Part shown: in pieces, positions 27,543 to 35,774 of the stretch | Layout: every line of letters begins with the position of its first letter | Position numbering within the stretch: the first letter of the stretch is position 1 | NCBI GenBank assembly: GCA_016712595.1 | Contig: JADJQT010000001.1 | Span: forward strand, 2,291,501-2,355,500 | Source: Rhodospirillales bacterium | GTDB taxonomy: Bacteria > Pseudomonadota > Alphaproteobacteria > Rhodospirillales > Defluviicoccaceae | Reading direction: 5' to 3' | DNA: 64,000 nucleotides | Translations under genes and position numbers: made by a program | Notes under the pieces: model-generated | What the model was told of the DNA's origin: nothing | Database searches by the model: none | Seen by the model: only the letters and a program-made list of their open reading frames with translations

Positions 27543-30338
27543 TTAGCGCGGCGCGGTGGCGAGTTGTTCGCGGAGGACCTGCGCCTCCGGGCGCATCGGA
27601 TTCGCTCGCTGGAGGTCGACAAGCAGCGCTGCGGCTGCGGGTGCGTCGATGTAAGAGAGCTGGCGGGCAATCGCCAGCAGCGGACGATAGGCCGGATCGA
27701 AGTCGGGGCTGACGCGTACGATGGCCAGCAACTCCGGCGCGAGGGTGCGGGCGACGGTGCGGACGTCGGCCGACGGCAGCGGGCGCAGACCCGCTAGTAA
27801 AAACTGCCGTCGCGCCTGCCAATAGGCGGCCAGGCGTGAAGCGGCGAGACGTGAGGCGGCGCTTGGGGCGTCCGCCGGCAAAATCTCTCCCGGCTGGGGC
27901 TGGAGGCGATCAATCAGGGTCAGCAGCCGCTCCGCCGGCCTCTCGCGCAAGGCGTAGGCCGCGCGCGGCGCATCGAAGAGGACGACCGGCCGGTCATCGG
28001 TGTTCAGTGGTCCCGGTCCGGCGAACCTGCGCAATGTCTCGGCTCCGCCGAGGTAAAGGCCGAACAAGGCGAGCGAATCGCTCAGGCCCTCGGCGTCGAG
28101 GGTAACGCCGATCCCGTCGGCCTGCGCCCGGCGCTCGAGCCAAGCGTCATCGCGGCGGATCGGTGCGGTGGTGCCGACAAGGGCGACGATCGGCGTTTCG
28201 AGACTGAAAGTGGCAAGGAAGGCGTCGGCGTCGGGAAAAACGTCGAGAAACGTGCGAACGATGACTTGCAGGGTTGGAAGGTCAAGCTGGTGCAGCGGCA
28301 GCCACTGGCAGAAAAGGCCGCCCGGCGCGAGACGCGCGCGCACCGCCGCGAAATGCTCGCGGGTATATAGGAAGCCCGCACCGTCGATCCACGGATGGAA
28401 CAGGTCGGCGACGATGACGTCGTAACCGGCGTTCGTGGCGCGGACGAAGCGGCGCGCATCGGCGACGTGCAGCGCGAGGTTGGGATCGGCGCCGAGATCG
28501 CCGGTAGCGGCGGCGAATTCCGGTAGGAGATCGACGATCTCGGGGACGAGTTCGACGGCTTCGCTGCGCAGCCCCGGATACTGAGCCGCCGCCGCCAGCG
28601 TTGCGCCGGTGCCGAGACCGAGGAACAGCGCGCTCCGTGGCTCCGGGTGCAGCAGCAGCGGGATCAGTGCCTCGCGATGGTCCGAGCGCTGCGAGACGGT
28701 CCCGCCCATGCGGAAGTGGCTGTTGACCTGCAGGTGGCGCTCGCCTTGCGCGTCGGTAATCACGCTCACGCCCGCCATAACGCCGTCGGCATGGGCGATG
28801 AGATTGCCACCCGGCGGCACGCGGATAAAGCGTAGCGGCGGGGCGAAGAGCAGCAATCCGAGGGCGAGGAGTACCACGACACCGGCGGCCCCCATTTGAG
28901 GTCGGGCAAGCGAGCGAGGCGTGAGGGAACGCGGCCAGAGCACGGCGGCAAGAAGGTAGCCGAGCGCGGTGATCACGAGTGCCGTCTTCGCCCCGATCTG
29001 CGGCAGCAGGAGGACGCCGAACAACAACGGCGCCAGTGCCCCTCCCAGCATGTTGATGCCGAGTGCACGCCCGAAGCCGCCACCGGCCGAGCGGACAGCC
29101 TGTGCCAGGTGGCTGAACAGCGCACCCATGCACACGGTTGGCGGGAAAAAAATCGCCAGCGCGACAATTGCCTCGGCGAGGATCGCGCCACCCAAAGGTG
29201 CGACGGCGGCGCGCGCGGCCCACACGCGCACCATCGCATGCACGCTGGGCGCCGCCCACAGCGCTGTCGTGCCGGCGACGCAGGTCGCGGCGGTGGCCAG
29301 CAGCAGTGCCCGTGCCGTGCGTCCGATATCCAAGCGCGGTTGCGCCCGCTGATAGGCCGCAGCACCGATAGCCGTGCCGAGGAGGTAGACGCACAGGACC
29401 GCGGCGAAGGTGTAGACCGTGTTCTCGAGGATCTGACTGAGGACGCGGACGACGAGGACCTCGTAACCGAGACCAAGGCAGCCGGTGACGAACAGCACGG
29501 CAAGGCAATGCCCCCGGTTCGCCTCCCGGTCCGCCTCTTGGCCCTCAGTGCCGCTTGCACCTTGCGGCAGCGAGCGGGGTGCCGCTGATCGTCGCTCCAC
29601 CGGTCGTCGCCCCTGCGGTCCCGCGATGTGGGCCGGGCCGATGAGCATGGCCGCTGCGCACGCGGCGTTAATGCCGGCAAAAACGACGAGAGACGTCGAA
29701 AAACCGAGAGCCGGGGCGATAACGGTGGTGGCGATCCCGGTGCCGGCGACGGCGCCGAAGGTGTTCGCCGCGTAGGTCGCACCGACCCAGCGGTTGCCTC
29801 GGCCCATGCCCGTAATCAGTCGCTCGAGCGCCGGAAGTGTTCCGCCCATCGCCGCGGTCGCCGGCAGCAGCAACAAGAAGGGCAGGGCGAAGGCAACGCT
29901 CCACTGCAGCACCGGCGCGGGATCGGTGCCGAGCAGGCGCGGCGCGAGGCCGCTCGCCCAGGGGATGAGGTGCGCGAGGGCGAGCGCCGAGGCGCCGATG
30001 ATGAGCTCCAGGGCGGCATACCAGCGTCGCGGAACGCGGCTGGCACAGATCCACCGGTCGAGCGTCCAGGCGCCAAGCGCAAGACCGATGAAGAACGCGG
30101 CGATGACGGCAAGGACGGCAAAAATCTCGTGCCCGAGTGTCACGCTCAGCATGCGCGTCCAGACGATCTCATAACCGAGGCCGGCGAAACCGGACAGGAA
30201 GCTCAGAACAAGCAGGCCGACGACCGCTGATTTGCCCGTGAGCGATTGGCCTGCCGGCCCTTGGGGTATCGGCTCTTTGGTCGTCGGCGCTGGCGCACCG
30301 TCGGCGACGACGGGAAGGGTGGAGGAGGGAGAATCCAT
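27543..30338 (-). CDS. membrane-bound spermidine-synthase-like protein
   Basis: A 931-residue protein of the 'fused MFS/spermidine synthase' type. The first 580 residues are two sets of membrane segments, each with a GFAGLGYEIVWTRMLSVTLG or GCLGLGYEVLVVRVLSQILE motif. The soluble C-terminal part carries a spermidine-synthase-like Rossmann domain: LFLGLGTGATLAAAAQYPGL (nucleotide loop), EAVELVPEIVDLLPEF, DARRFVR and YDVIVADLFHPWIDGAGFLY. About 120 helical residues end it. The substrate of this family is not settled; polyamine synthesis is a guess from the fold. ATG at 30338 is the first start after the disordered upstream frame; the ribosome-binding site is weak. Confidence 0.8.
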   Translation of the reverse strand: MDSPSSTLPVVADGAPAPTTKEPIPQGPAGQSLTGKSAVVGLLVLSFLSGFAGLGYEIVWTRMLSVTLGHEIFAVLAVIAAFFIGLALGAWTLDRWICASRVPRRWYAALELIIGASALALAHLIPWASGLAPRLLGTDPAPVLQWSVAFALPFLLLLPATAAMGGTLPALERLITGMGRGNRWVGATYAANTFGAVAGTGIATTVIAPALGFSTSLVVFAGINAACAAAMLIGPAHIAGPQGRRPVERRSAAPRSLPQGASGTEGQEADREANRGHCLAVLFVTGCLGLGYEVLVVRVLSQILENTVYTFAAVLCVYLLGTAIGAAAYQRAQPRLDIGRTARALLLATAATCVAGTTALWAAPSVHAMVRVWAARAAVAPLGGAILAEAIVALAIFFPPTVCMGALFSHLAQAVRSAGGGFGRALGINMLGGALAPLLFGVLLLPQIGAKTALVITALGYLLAAVLWPRSLTPRSLARPQMGAAGVVVLLALGLLLFAPPLRFIRVPPGGNLIAHADGVMAGVSVITDAQGERHLQVNSHFRMGGTVSQRSDHREALIPLLLHPEPRSALFLGLGTGATLAAAAQYPGLRSEAVELVPEIVDLLPEFAAATGDLGADPNLALHVADARRFVRATNAGYDVIVADLFHPWIDGAGFLYTREHFAAVRARLAPGGLFCQWLPLHQLDLPTLQVIVRTFLDVFPDADAFLATFSLETPIVALVGTTAPIRRDDAWLERRAQADGIGVTLDAEGLSDSLALFGLYLGGAETLRRFAGPGPLNTDDRPVVLFDAPRAAYALRERPAERLLTLIDRLQPQPGEILPADAPSAASRLAASRLAAYWQARRQFLLAGLRPLPSADVRTVARTLAPELLAIVRVSPDFDPAYRPLLAIARQLSYIDAPAAAALLVDLQRANPMRPEAQVLREQLATAPR

Positions 30339-30478
30339 GAACGCCAGAACGTACGAAGAGGGGAGCCCTGCCGCGGGCTCCTCTCCAATTCGATCGCGGT
30401 TGCGGCACCGGGTGGGGAAGAATGCGGCGATCCGCCCCTGAGCGCCCCCAAGGTGCCGTCGAACAACAGCCGGGTTGA

Positions 30479-32311
30479 CTAGCCTTGCGTCTTCGCCGCC
30501 GCCGCGCGCGCCACCGTCGAGCCGGCAACCTTGATGAAGATCGGGTTCGTATAGAACCACAGATCGGCCCAGGCTTCGACGTCGTAGTTGACGATCTTCA
30601 CACCGTCGCCGCGGTCGAGATGGGCCGGGCAGGCGGCATCGGTGCACAGGATGTTGTCGGCGTTGCTATCGGCCAGCGGGTTGCCGTCGGCGTCGGTTTC
30701 GTTCGGCGTGCCATACGGCAGGTTCGTGCCGCGGGCGCGGACGTACATGTCCTTCTGCACATTGTGCAGGACATAGGAGATGACCCGCTGGTCGCCGTTC
30801 ACCTTCCACCACGTGGTGTCGTTGAAGGTGGCGACGATCTTGGTCGAAGCGTTGGTCGGGTTGGTGTAGTTCGCGTCCGACGGATCGATCTTACCGGTGA
30901 CGTCGCCGGCGATGAGATCGACGTGATCGAGCACCGGAGCGTTCAGCGGCTGGTTGATGCCAATCTGAAGCAAGGACGGGTTCGGGAACGAATAGGGGCT
31001 GTGGTTGGTGCCACTCGGATCGGTGACGTACAGCCAGACCCGCACGTCCGAGCCGGCAGGAACGGTCAGCGTTTCGCCCATCGTCGCCCGCTCGTTCGGG
31101 CAATTGCCGTAGATGCACGCCTGGAACTTCAGGTCGTTGGCGATCAGATCGCCTTGCACGGAGTAGGCATTGCCGCTGCGCAGCTTGTCGACGACCTTTT
31201 GTGCGGTCAGCTTCGGATTGGCGGCATAGATGTAGGACTTCTGGTATTCGCCGGGACAGAAGTCGCCCGTCGTTGCCGTGTCGAACGGGGAGAAGATGCC
31301 GCGGTTGTGCCAGTCGGACGACGCGAAGAACCACCAGTTGCGGCCCTCGCCGAGCAGCGCGTCCCACATGCCGCCGACCTTGGCAGCGTAATAGCCGGTG
31401 CCGCCGTAGGTGCCGCCGAAGGTCCGGCTCGGGGTGTAGCCGCCGCGATTGCCGACCGCCTGGTGCCCCGGCTGGCTCTCAAAGCCAAAGGAGACGTCCG
31501 GGCCAGCGTTGTTGTAATCGCGGAAGTGCTCGACGTTCCAGCCGGCGTTGCCGTTCGGATCAAACGGGCCTTGCCGTTCGACGTGCGCCGGGACGTTGTA
31601 GGAGGTCGTCGGATAATTGGCTTGCATCCACTCGACGCTCTTCACCGCCTTCGGATGTCCGCCGGCATCGTTGCCGGCGCCGTTGGGGATCTTGCCCGTC
31701 CAGCCCTGGCCGCCGCCCTCGCTGGTGTCGTCGTCGTCGCGGTCGAAGAGGTATTCAAATTCGGCCATGGCATTGGCATTGCCGATCGCGCCGCTCTTTG
31801 GAAACTGGCCGGCAATGATCGTCGTGCTGGCGTGCTCGTGGCCGGGAACGATCGTCTCGAGGCCCTGGTAGACGACCTTGCCGATTTCCTTGTGAGCCTT
31901 GAAGTCCTCAGGATAGTTGAATTCCTGAATGCTCTGCCAGCGCCACATCGCCTGGATGCCGCCATCCTCGACGTAGTCGCCCTTGATCGCCGAGGCGCCG
32001 ATGGTATCGACCCAAAACTCGCCGTCGCCGGTCGCCGGACCGTCATATTCCGGATCGCTGAAGCGGCAATCGCGAGTGTAAGCCCCGCCGTGGCCGGAGT
32101 CCGACATCCAGTCGAGGTCGTAGGTGAGCAGCGACTGGTCGATCAGCACGCGGACCGATGTCGAACCGTCCGAGCACGTCGTATGGTTGTGAAAATCACC
32201 CGCCCAGTAGGTGAGTTCGTTCGCCTGAACCGCAGCGGCGGGGAATCCCAGGACCAGAGCGGCCAGGGCCACGCCGGACATAAGATTGCGCGTGATTATC
32301 GAGTTTTGCAT
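30479..32311 (-). CDS. secreted DUF3604 protein with PHP-type metal site
   Basis: A 610-residue exported protein. Signal peptide: residues 1-31 with VALAALVLGFPAAAVQA, cleavage before NE. The mature part begins with the PHP-like metal motif GDFHNHTTCSDGSTS, followed by DWMSDSGHGG, GLETIVPGHEHAST and, in the middle, FFASSDWHNRG, all typical of DUF3604/PHP-fold hydrolases. The middle and C-terminal parts are long Gly/Asn-rich loops and beta structure. A metal-dependent phosphoesterase-like activity is likely but the substrate is unknown. GGAGGAGGGAT precedes the ATG. It diverges from a PpiC-like gene and three HupE-like genes, an arrangement that suggests a common export or metal function. Confidence 0.8.
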   Translation of the reverse strand: MQNSIITRNLMSGVALAALVLGFPAAAVQANELTYWAGDFHNHTTCSDGSTSVRVLIDQSLLTYDLDWMSDSGHGGAYTRDCRFSDPEYDGPATGDGEFWVDTIGASAIKGDYVEDGGIQAMWRWQSIQEFNYPEDFKAHKEIGKVVYQGLETIVPGHEHASTTIIAGQFPKSGAIGNANAMAEFEYLFDRDDDDTSEGGGQGWTGKIPNGAGNDAGGHPKAVKSVEWMQANYPTTSYNVPAHVERQGPFDPNGNAGWNVEHFRDYNNAGPDVSFGFESQPGHQAVGNRGGYTPSRTFGGTYGGTGYYAAKVGGMWDALLGEGRNWWFFASSDWHNRGIFSPFDTATTGDFCPGEYQKSYIYAANPKLTAQKVVDKLRSGNAYSVQGDLIANDLKFQACIYGNCPNERATMGETLTVPAGSDVRVWLYVTDPSGTNHSPYSFPNPSLLQIGINQPLNAPVLDHVDLIAGDVTGKIDPSDANYTNPTNASTKIVATFNDTTWWKVNGDQRVISYVLHNVQKDMYVRARGTNLPYGTPNETDADGNPLADSNADNILCTDAACPAHLDRGDGVKIVNYDVEAWADLWFYTNPIFIKVAGSTVARAAAAKTQG

Positions 32312-32620
32312 ATCCCTCCTCCATCGAGCGACCGGAACACCACGGTGCGCCCATGCTCCCCAGCGATCGGCGCGTCATTGCGACTATCTAGCGCTTTCAC
32401 GTGAATGAGCGGCGAAGCCAGGATGAAGGTTCGATGACCGTCTGGTGACGGCCGGAAGAATTCTCGCAATGCGGGCGGAGCGGGCGTTGACTCCGGTCAT
32501 GGCGGGGGCTTCTTTGCCGCTGTCGGCGGTGGCGCCGACGGCGATCCGCCCGTGCGTGATCGTCGCGGCGATTTGAGACCGCTGCTTCTGATCATGAGAC
32601 CGGAGCTTCGATCTGCAGGG
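32312..32620. other. divergent promoter region, DUF3604 / PpiC
   Basis: These 309 bases separate two divergent genes and should hold promoters for both. I see no convincing -35/-10 pair or operator. The right part (from 32510) is coding-like and could belong to a longer PpiC frame, but it lacks conserved sequence. Confidence 0.4.
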
Positions 32621-33439
32621 ATGAAGACCACGCTGCGTTCGGCACGGCGTGAACCGCTGTTGCACTTTCTCGTCCTCGGACTGCTGATCCTCGCCGTCGA
32701 TGCCGTGGCACATCCGCGCAGTGGCGATCGTGACATCGTCGTCGATGCGGCGGTGATCCGTGATCTGTCGACGCAGTTCGAAACCAGCCGTGGCCGCCCG
32801 CCGACGCGCCCGGAGCTGAACGAGCTGATCGATGGCTGGACGATCAACGAAATCCTTTATCGTGAAGGACGCGCGCTCGGCCTCGACAAGGGCGACGACA
32901 TGATCCGCGAGCGGGTGATCCACAAGATGCGGCTTGTCGTCTTCAACAACGTCGTGATCGAGCCGCCGACGGACGCCGAACTGCGCGCCTGGTACGAGGA
33001 GCATCGCTCGCGCTTCGGTGAGCCGGAGCGCTATGACTTTTTTGACGTACGCGTCGACGGGCATGGCGAGGAGGCCCGCCGGCTCGCCGAGGAGACGCTC
33101 CGCGCCATCACCGAAGGCAAAGAGCCGGAATCGCTGCGGGAGCGCGTACGCGTCTATCGCGAACGGCCGCGCGAGACGGTTGTCGCCGCGTTCGACGAGG
33201 CTTTCGCCGACGCGCTGACCCAGTTGCCACGCGGCGAATGGCAGGCGGTTCCGTACCACGACGAATGGCATATCGTCCGCGTCGATGCGATCATCGCAGC
33301 GAAGCCTGTGGACTTCGATCTTGCCCGCCAGCAGATCGAAAGCGAATGGCATGATGACCGCCAGCGGCATCTGGCGCTAAGCGCGGTCAAGGAACTCGGC
33401 ACCAACTACGAGGTTCACCGGCCGGAGGAAGGCGGATGA
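32621..33439 (+). CDS. membrane-anchored PpiC/SurA-like peptidyl-prolyl isomerase
   Basis: About 272 residues. An N-terminal signal-anchor (LLHFLVLGLLILAVDAVAHP) places it in the periplasm. A SurA-N-like helical part (IRDLSTQFETSRGRPPTRPE, LNELIDGWTINEILYREGRA) precedes a degenerate parvulin domain (ERYDFFDVRVDGHGEEARRL, then FADALTQLPRGEWQAVPYHD and WHIVRVD). This layout is common in proteins encoded beside HupE-type genes, where it may fold or deliver a partner. The start at 32621 is tight to GCAGGG; an upstream ATG at 32594 is possible. Its TGA overlaps the ATG of the next gene (ATGA). Confidence 0.75.
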   Translation: MKTTLRSARREPLLHFLVLGLLILAVDAVAHPRSGDRDIVVDAAVIRDLSTQFETSRGRPPTRPELNELIDGWTINEILYREGRALGLDKGDDMIRERVIHKMRLVVFNNVVIEPPTDAELRAWYEEHRSRFGEPERYDFFDVRVDGHGEEARRLAEETLRAITEGKEPESLRERVRVYRERPRETVVAAFDEAFADALTQLPRGEWQAVPYHDEWHIVRVDAIIAAKPVDFDLARQQIESEWHDDRQRHLALSAVKELGTNYEVHRPEEGG

Positions 33440-34458
33440 CCCATATGGTCTTCGCCCGGCGGCCTGCCCGGCGCGGTAATGCCGTGGTGCGGCTGATCCT
33501 CTTCTGGCTGGTCGGAATTGCGTTTCCGCTTATCGCAACGCCGCCCGCCTTCGGCCACGAGCTGTCAATGGCGGTGCTGTCGCTGAAGGAATTTCGCCCT
33601 GGTGTATTCATCGGCCGCTGGACGCTGACGTCGGGCCTCGACGAACAGGGCTTATCGCCGGTTTTTCCCTCGCACTGCACGTGGGTTGCCCCGCGCCTTG
33701 ATTGTGGCGAGCGCGGGTTGAACGGAACCCTCGGGTTCGAGGGGATGGGAAGCAAGCAGTCGGCGGTGATGTTTCGGGTGACGCTTCTCGACAAGAGCAC
33801 GCGCACGTACACGCTGACGCCGGCAAGCCCGACGCTGACGGTCACGCAGGACCCGGGCCACAACTTCACCGGCTGGCGCGAAATCGCCGATACCTACATC
33901 ACCCTCGGTATCGATCACATTCTGCTTGGTGTCGATCACCTGCTGTTCGTTCTCGGGCTGATCTGGCTGGTGCGCAGCACGCGGATGCTGATCAAGACAA
34001 TCTCCGCGTTTACCGTCGCCCACAGCCTGACGCTGGCAGCGGCAACCTTCGGCTGGATCGTCGTTCCCGAGCGGGCGGTCAACGCCGCGATCGCGCTCAG
34101 CATCGTCTTTGTCGGTGTCGAGATCGTCAAGCTGCAGGGGGGTCAGGTGGGGCTGACGGCACGCCATCCCTGGGCGGTCGCCTTCTCCTTCGGTCTGCTG
34201 CACGGCCTCGGCTTCGCCAGCGCGTTGAGCACGCTCGGTATCCCGCAGGCGACACTGCCGTTCGCGCTTTTGTTCTTCAATCTCGGTGTCGAGATCGGCC
34301 AGATCGCCTTCGTGCTCCTCGTTCTCGCCGTGATGTGGGCACACCGGACGGTGCAGGCGCAGGCGCCCCGATGGTGCGCGCCGGTGCCCGCCTACGCCAT
34401 CGGCGCCGTCGCCAGCTTCTGGTTCCTAACCCGCATGGGAAAAATCTTCATAACCTGA
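33436..34458 (+). CDS. HupE/UreJ-type membrane protein with periplasmic extension
   Basis: A 340-residue protein. A signal peptide ends near residue 41 (PAFGHE). A beta-rich periplasmic domain of about 110 residues follows, then a seven-TM domain opening with 'YITLGIDHILLGVDHLLFVL', whose paired His-Asp motifs are the HupE/UreJ metal-binding signature. A later motif is FSFGLLHGLGFASALS. Family members handle nickel, cobalt or related ions. Translation is coupled to the PpiC-like gene upstream, and the next HupE gene follows after 12 bases. Confidence 0.82.
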   Translation: MTHMVFARRPARRGNAVVRLILFWLVGIAFPLIATPPAFGHELSMAVLSLKEFRPGVFIGRWTLTSGLDEQGLSPVFPSHCTWVAPRLDCGERGLNGTLGFEGMGSKQSAVMFRVTLLDKSTRTYTLTPASPTLTVTQDPGHNFTGWREIADTYITLGIDHILLGVDHLLFVLGLIWLVRSTRMLIKTISAFTVAHSLTLAAATFGWIVVPERAVNAAIALSIVFVGVEIVKLQGGQVGLTARHPWAVAFSFGLLHGLGFASALSTLGIPQATLPFALLFFNLGVEIGQIAFVLLVLAVMWAHRTVQAQAPRWCAPVPAYAIGAVASFWFLTRMGKIFIT

Positions 34459-34470
34459 AGGAGGGGTAGG

Positions 34471-35085
34471 GTGTCGCAAATCATTCGCAACCGATGGCTC
34501 GCGCTCGTCTGGGGCGTGATCGTTCTGCTGGCAGCCCAGCCGGCTTTTGCCCACCAGCAGGCGGGCGTCGCCGGTGGATTTGTCAGCGGATTCTCCCATC
34601 CGCTGTTTGGCCCGGATCACCTCGTCGCCATGGTTGCCGTCGGCCTGTGGGGCGCCCAGCTTGGCCGCCCGGGAATCTGGGTTCTGCCCATCACCTTCCC
34701 GCTGGTGATGGCGGTCGGCGGTCTGCTGGGGGTGACGGGGGTGCCGCTGCCGGCGGTCGAGATCGTCATCGCCCTGTCCGCCATCGTGCTGGGGCTCGTT
34801 GTCGCATTACGGGTGCGCGCACCCTTTTGGATCGCCGCGATCCTCGCCGGCATCTTCGCCATCTTCCACGGCTACGCGCACGGTCAGGAACTGCCGGCGG
34901 CCGCCAATCCGGTCGCTTACGGTGTAGGGTTTGTTCTCGCCACCGGCCTCTTGCATCTGCTCGGCATCGCCATCGGCACCTTGATTGCCTGGCCGATGGG
35001 CGAACGGCTCGTGCGCGCCTGTGGTCTCGTCATCGCCATCGTCGGCAGCTACTTCCTCTACGCCACCTTCGGTCCGGTGGCCTGA
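34471..35085 (+). CDS. HupE/UreJ-family protein, short form
   Basis: A 204-residue membrane protein: signal peptide (VWGVIVLLAAQPAFAH), then six to seven TM segments with GFSHPLFGPDHLVAMVAVGL at the start and FAIFHGYAHGQELPAAANPV in the middle, the two His-rich signatures of HupE/UreJ. This is the classical nickel-associated form. It starts with GTG at 34471, preceded by GGAGGGG. No hydrogenase or urease gene is present in the window, so the metal and purpose are open. Confidence 0.85.
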   Translation: MSQIIRNRWLALVWGVIVLLAAQPAFAHQQAGVAGGFVSGFSHPLFGPDHLVAMVAVGLWGAQLGRPGIWVLPITFPLVMAVGGLLGVTGVPLPAVEIVIALSAIVLGLVVALRVRAPFWIAAILAGIFAIFHGYAHGQELPAAANPVAYGVGFVLATGLLHLLGIAIGTLIAWPMGERLVRACGLVIAIVGSYFLYATFGPVA

Positions 35086-35087
35086 CC

Positions 35088-35132
35088 ATGGGGGGCCTGA
35101 CCATGAGGGGCCCGAGCATGAGGGGCCCGAGC
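35088..35132 (+). repeat. three 15-bp tandem repeats, each with an in-frame ATG
   Basis: Units at 35088-35102, 35103-35117 and 35118-35132 each begin with ATG. The second and third are identical; the first differs at four positions. Part of the unit (GGCCTGACC) is also seen just upstream, across the stop codon of the previous gene. Together with ATG 35133 they give four in-frame starts, the inner ones each with AGGGG at a workable distance. Confidence 0.85.
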
Positions 35133-35738
35133 ATGGGTGGGTTCGTTCGGATCGGCCTGCTCGCCGTTTTCCTGCTGGCGCCGGCGGCGGCGCAAGCGCA
35201 CCTTGTCAGTACCCGGTTCGGCGACTTCTACGGCGGCGCCATGCACCCGCTGACGGCGATGGAGCACGCCCTGCCCTGGCTTGCCATCGGTATCCTCGCC
35301 GGCATGCAGGGCCCGCGGACCGGCCGCTGGATCCTGCTCGCCTTTCCGCTCGGGTTGTTCGTCGGCGCCGCGCTCGCCTGGTTCGTGCCGACGGAACCCA
35401 TCGTCTCGCAGGCGAACATCGCCTCCTTTGCCGTGGTAGGATTGCTGGTTGCCGCCGCTTGGCCGCTGCCGGCACCCGTCCTCATCGCCGCCGGCCTGGT
35501 GTTCGGTCTAACCCACGGCTACGAGAACGGCACGGCGATGACGCCCGCAACCAATCACCTGCTGTTCATCCTCGGCGTGACCACCGTCGGCTGGGTCTTC
35601 ATTGCCCTGACAACGGCGTTGACGACCGCCTTCCTGCAGTCAAACGTTGGCTGGCGGCGGATCGGCGTGCGCGCCGTCGGCAGCTGGATAGCCGCCGTTG
35701 GCATCATGCTGATCGGGTTTCGCTTCGTTGCCCGCTAA
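35088..35738 (+). CDS. third HupE-like membrane protein
   Basis: Up to 216 residues. The N-terminus MGGLTMRGPSMRGPSMGG comes from the 15-bp repeats; a start at 35133 would give a conventional signal peptide (FVRIGLLAVFLLAPAAAQAH) and 201 residues. The body has six TM segments with FYGGAMHPLTAMEHALPWLA and FGLTHGYENGTAMTPATNHL, which match the two His-containing signatures of HupE/UreJ but diverge more than its neighbours. It closes the three-gene HupE row and is probably co-transcribed with the two genes before it. Confidence 0.8.
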   Translation: MGGLTMRGPSMRGPSMGGFVRIGLLAVFLLAPAAAQAHLVSTRFGDFYGGAMHPLTAMEHALPWLAIGILAGMQGPRTGRWILLAFPLGLFVGAALAWFVPTEPIVSQANIASFAVVGLLVAAAWPLPAPVLIAAGLVFGLTHGYENGTAMTPATNHLLFILGVTTVGWVFIALTTALTTAFLQSNVGWRRIGVRAVGSWIAAVGIMLIGFRFVAR

Positions 35739-35774
35739 CCCGCGTTCCGGCTGGCTTGCGACGGCTACGCCCGG

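Noticed and set aside
30485..32404. 639-codon plus-strand frame opposite the DUF3604 gene
   Set aside because: The sense gene has a signal peptide, metal motifs and a strong ribosome-binding site. The antisense frame has none of these.
32540..32620. Hairpins in the GC-rich stretch upstream of the PpiC-like gene
   Set aside because: Short GCC/GGC repeats of this kind arise often by chance at this base composition.
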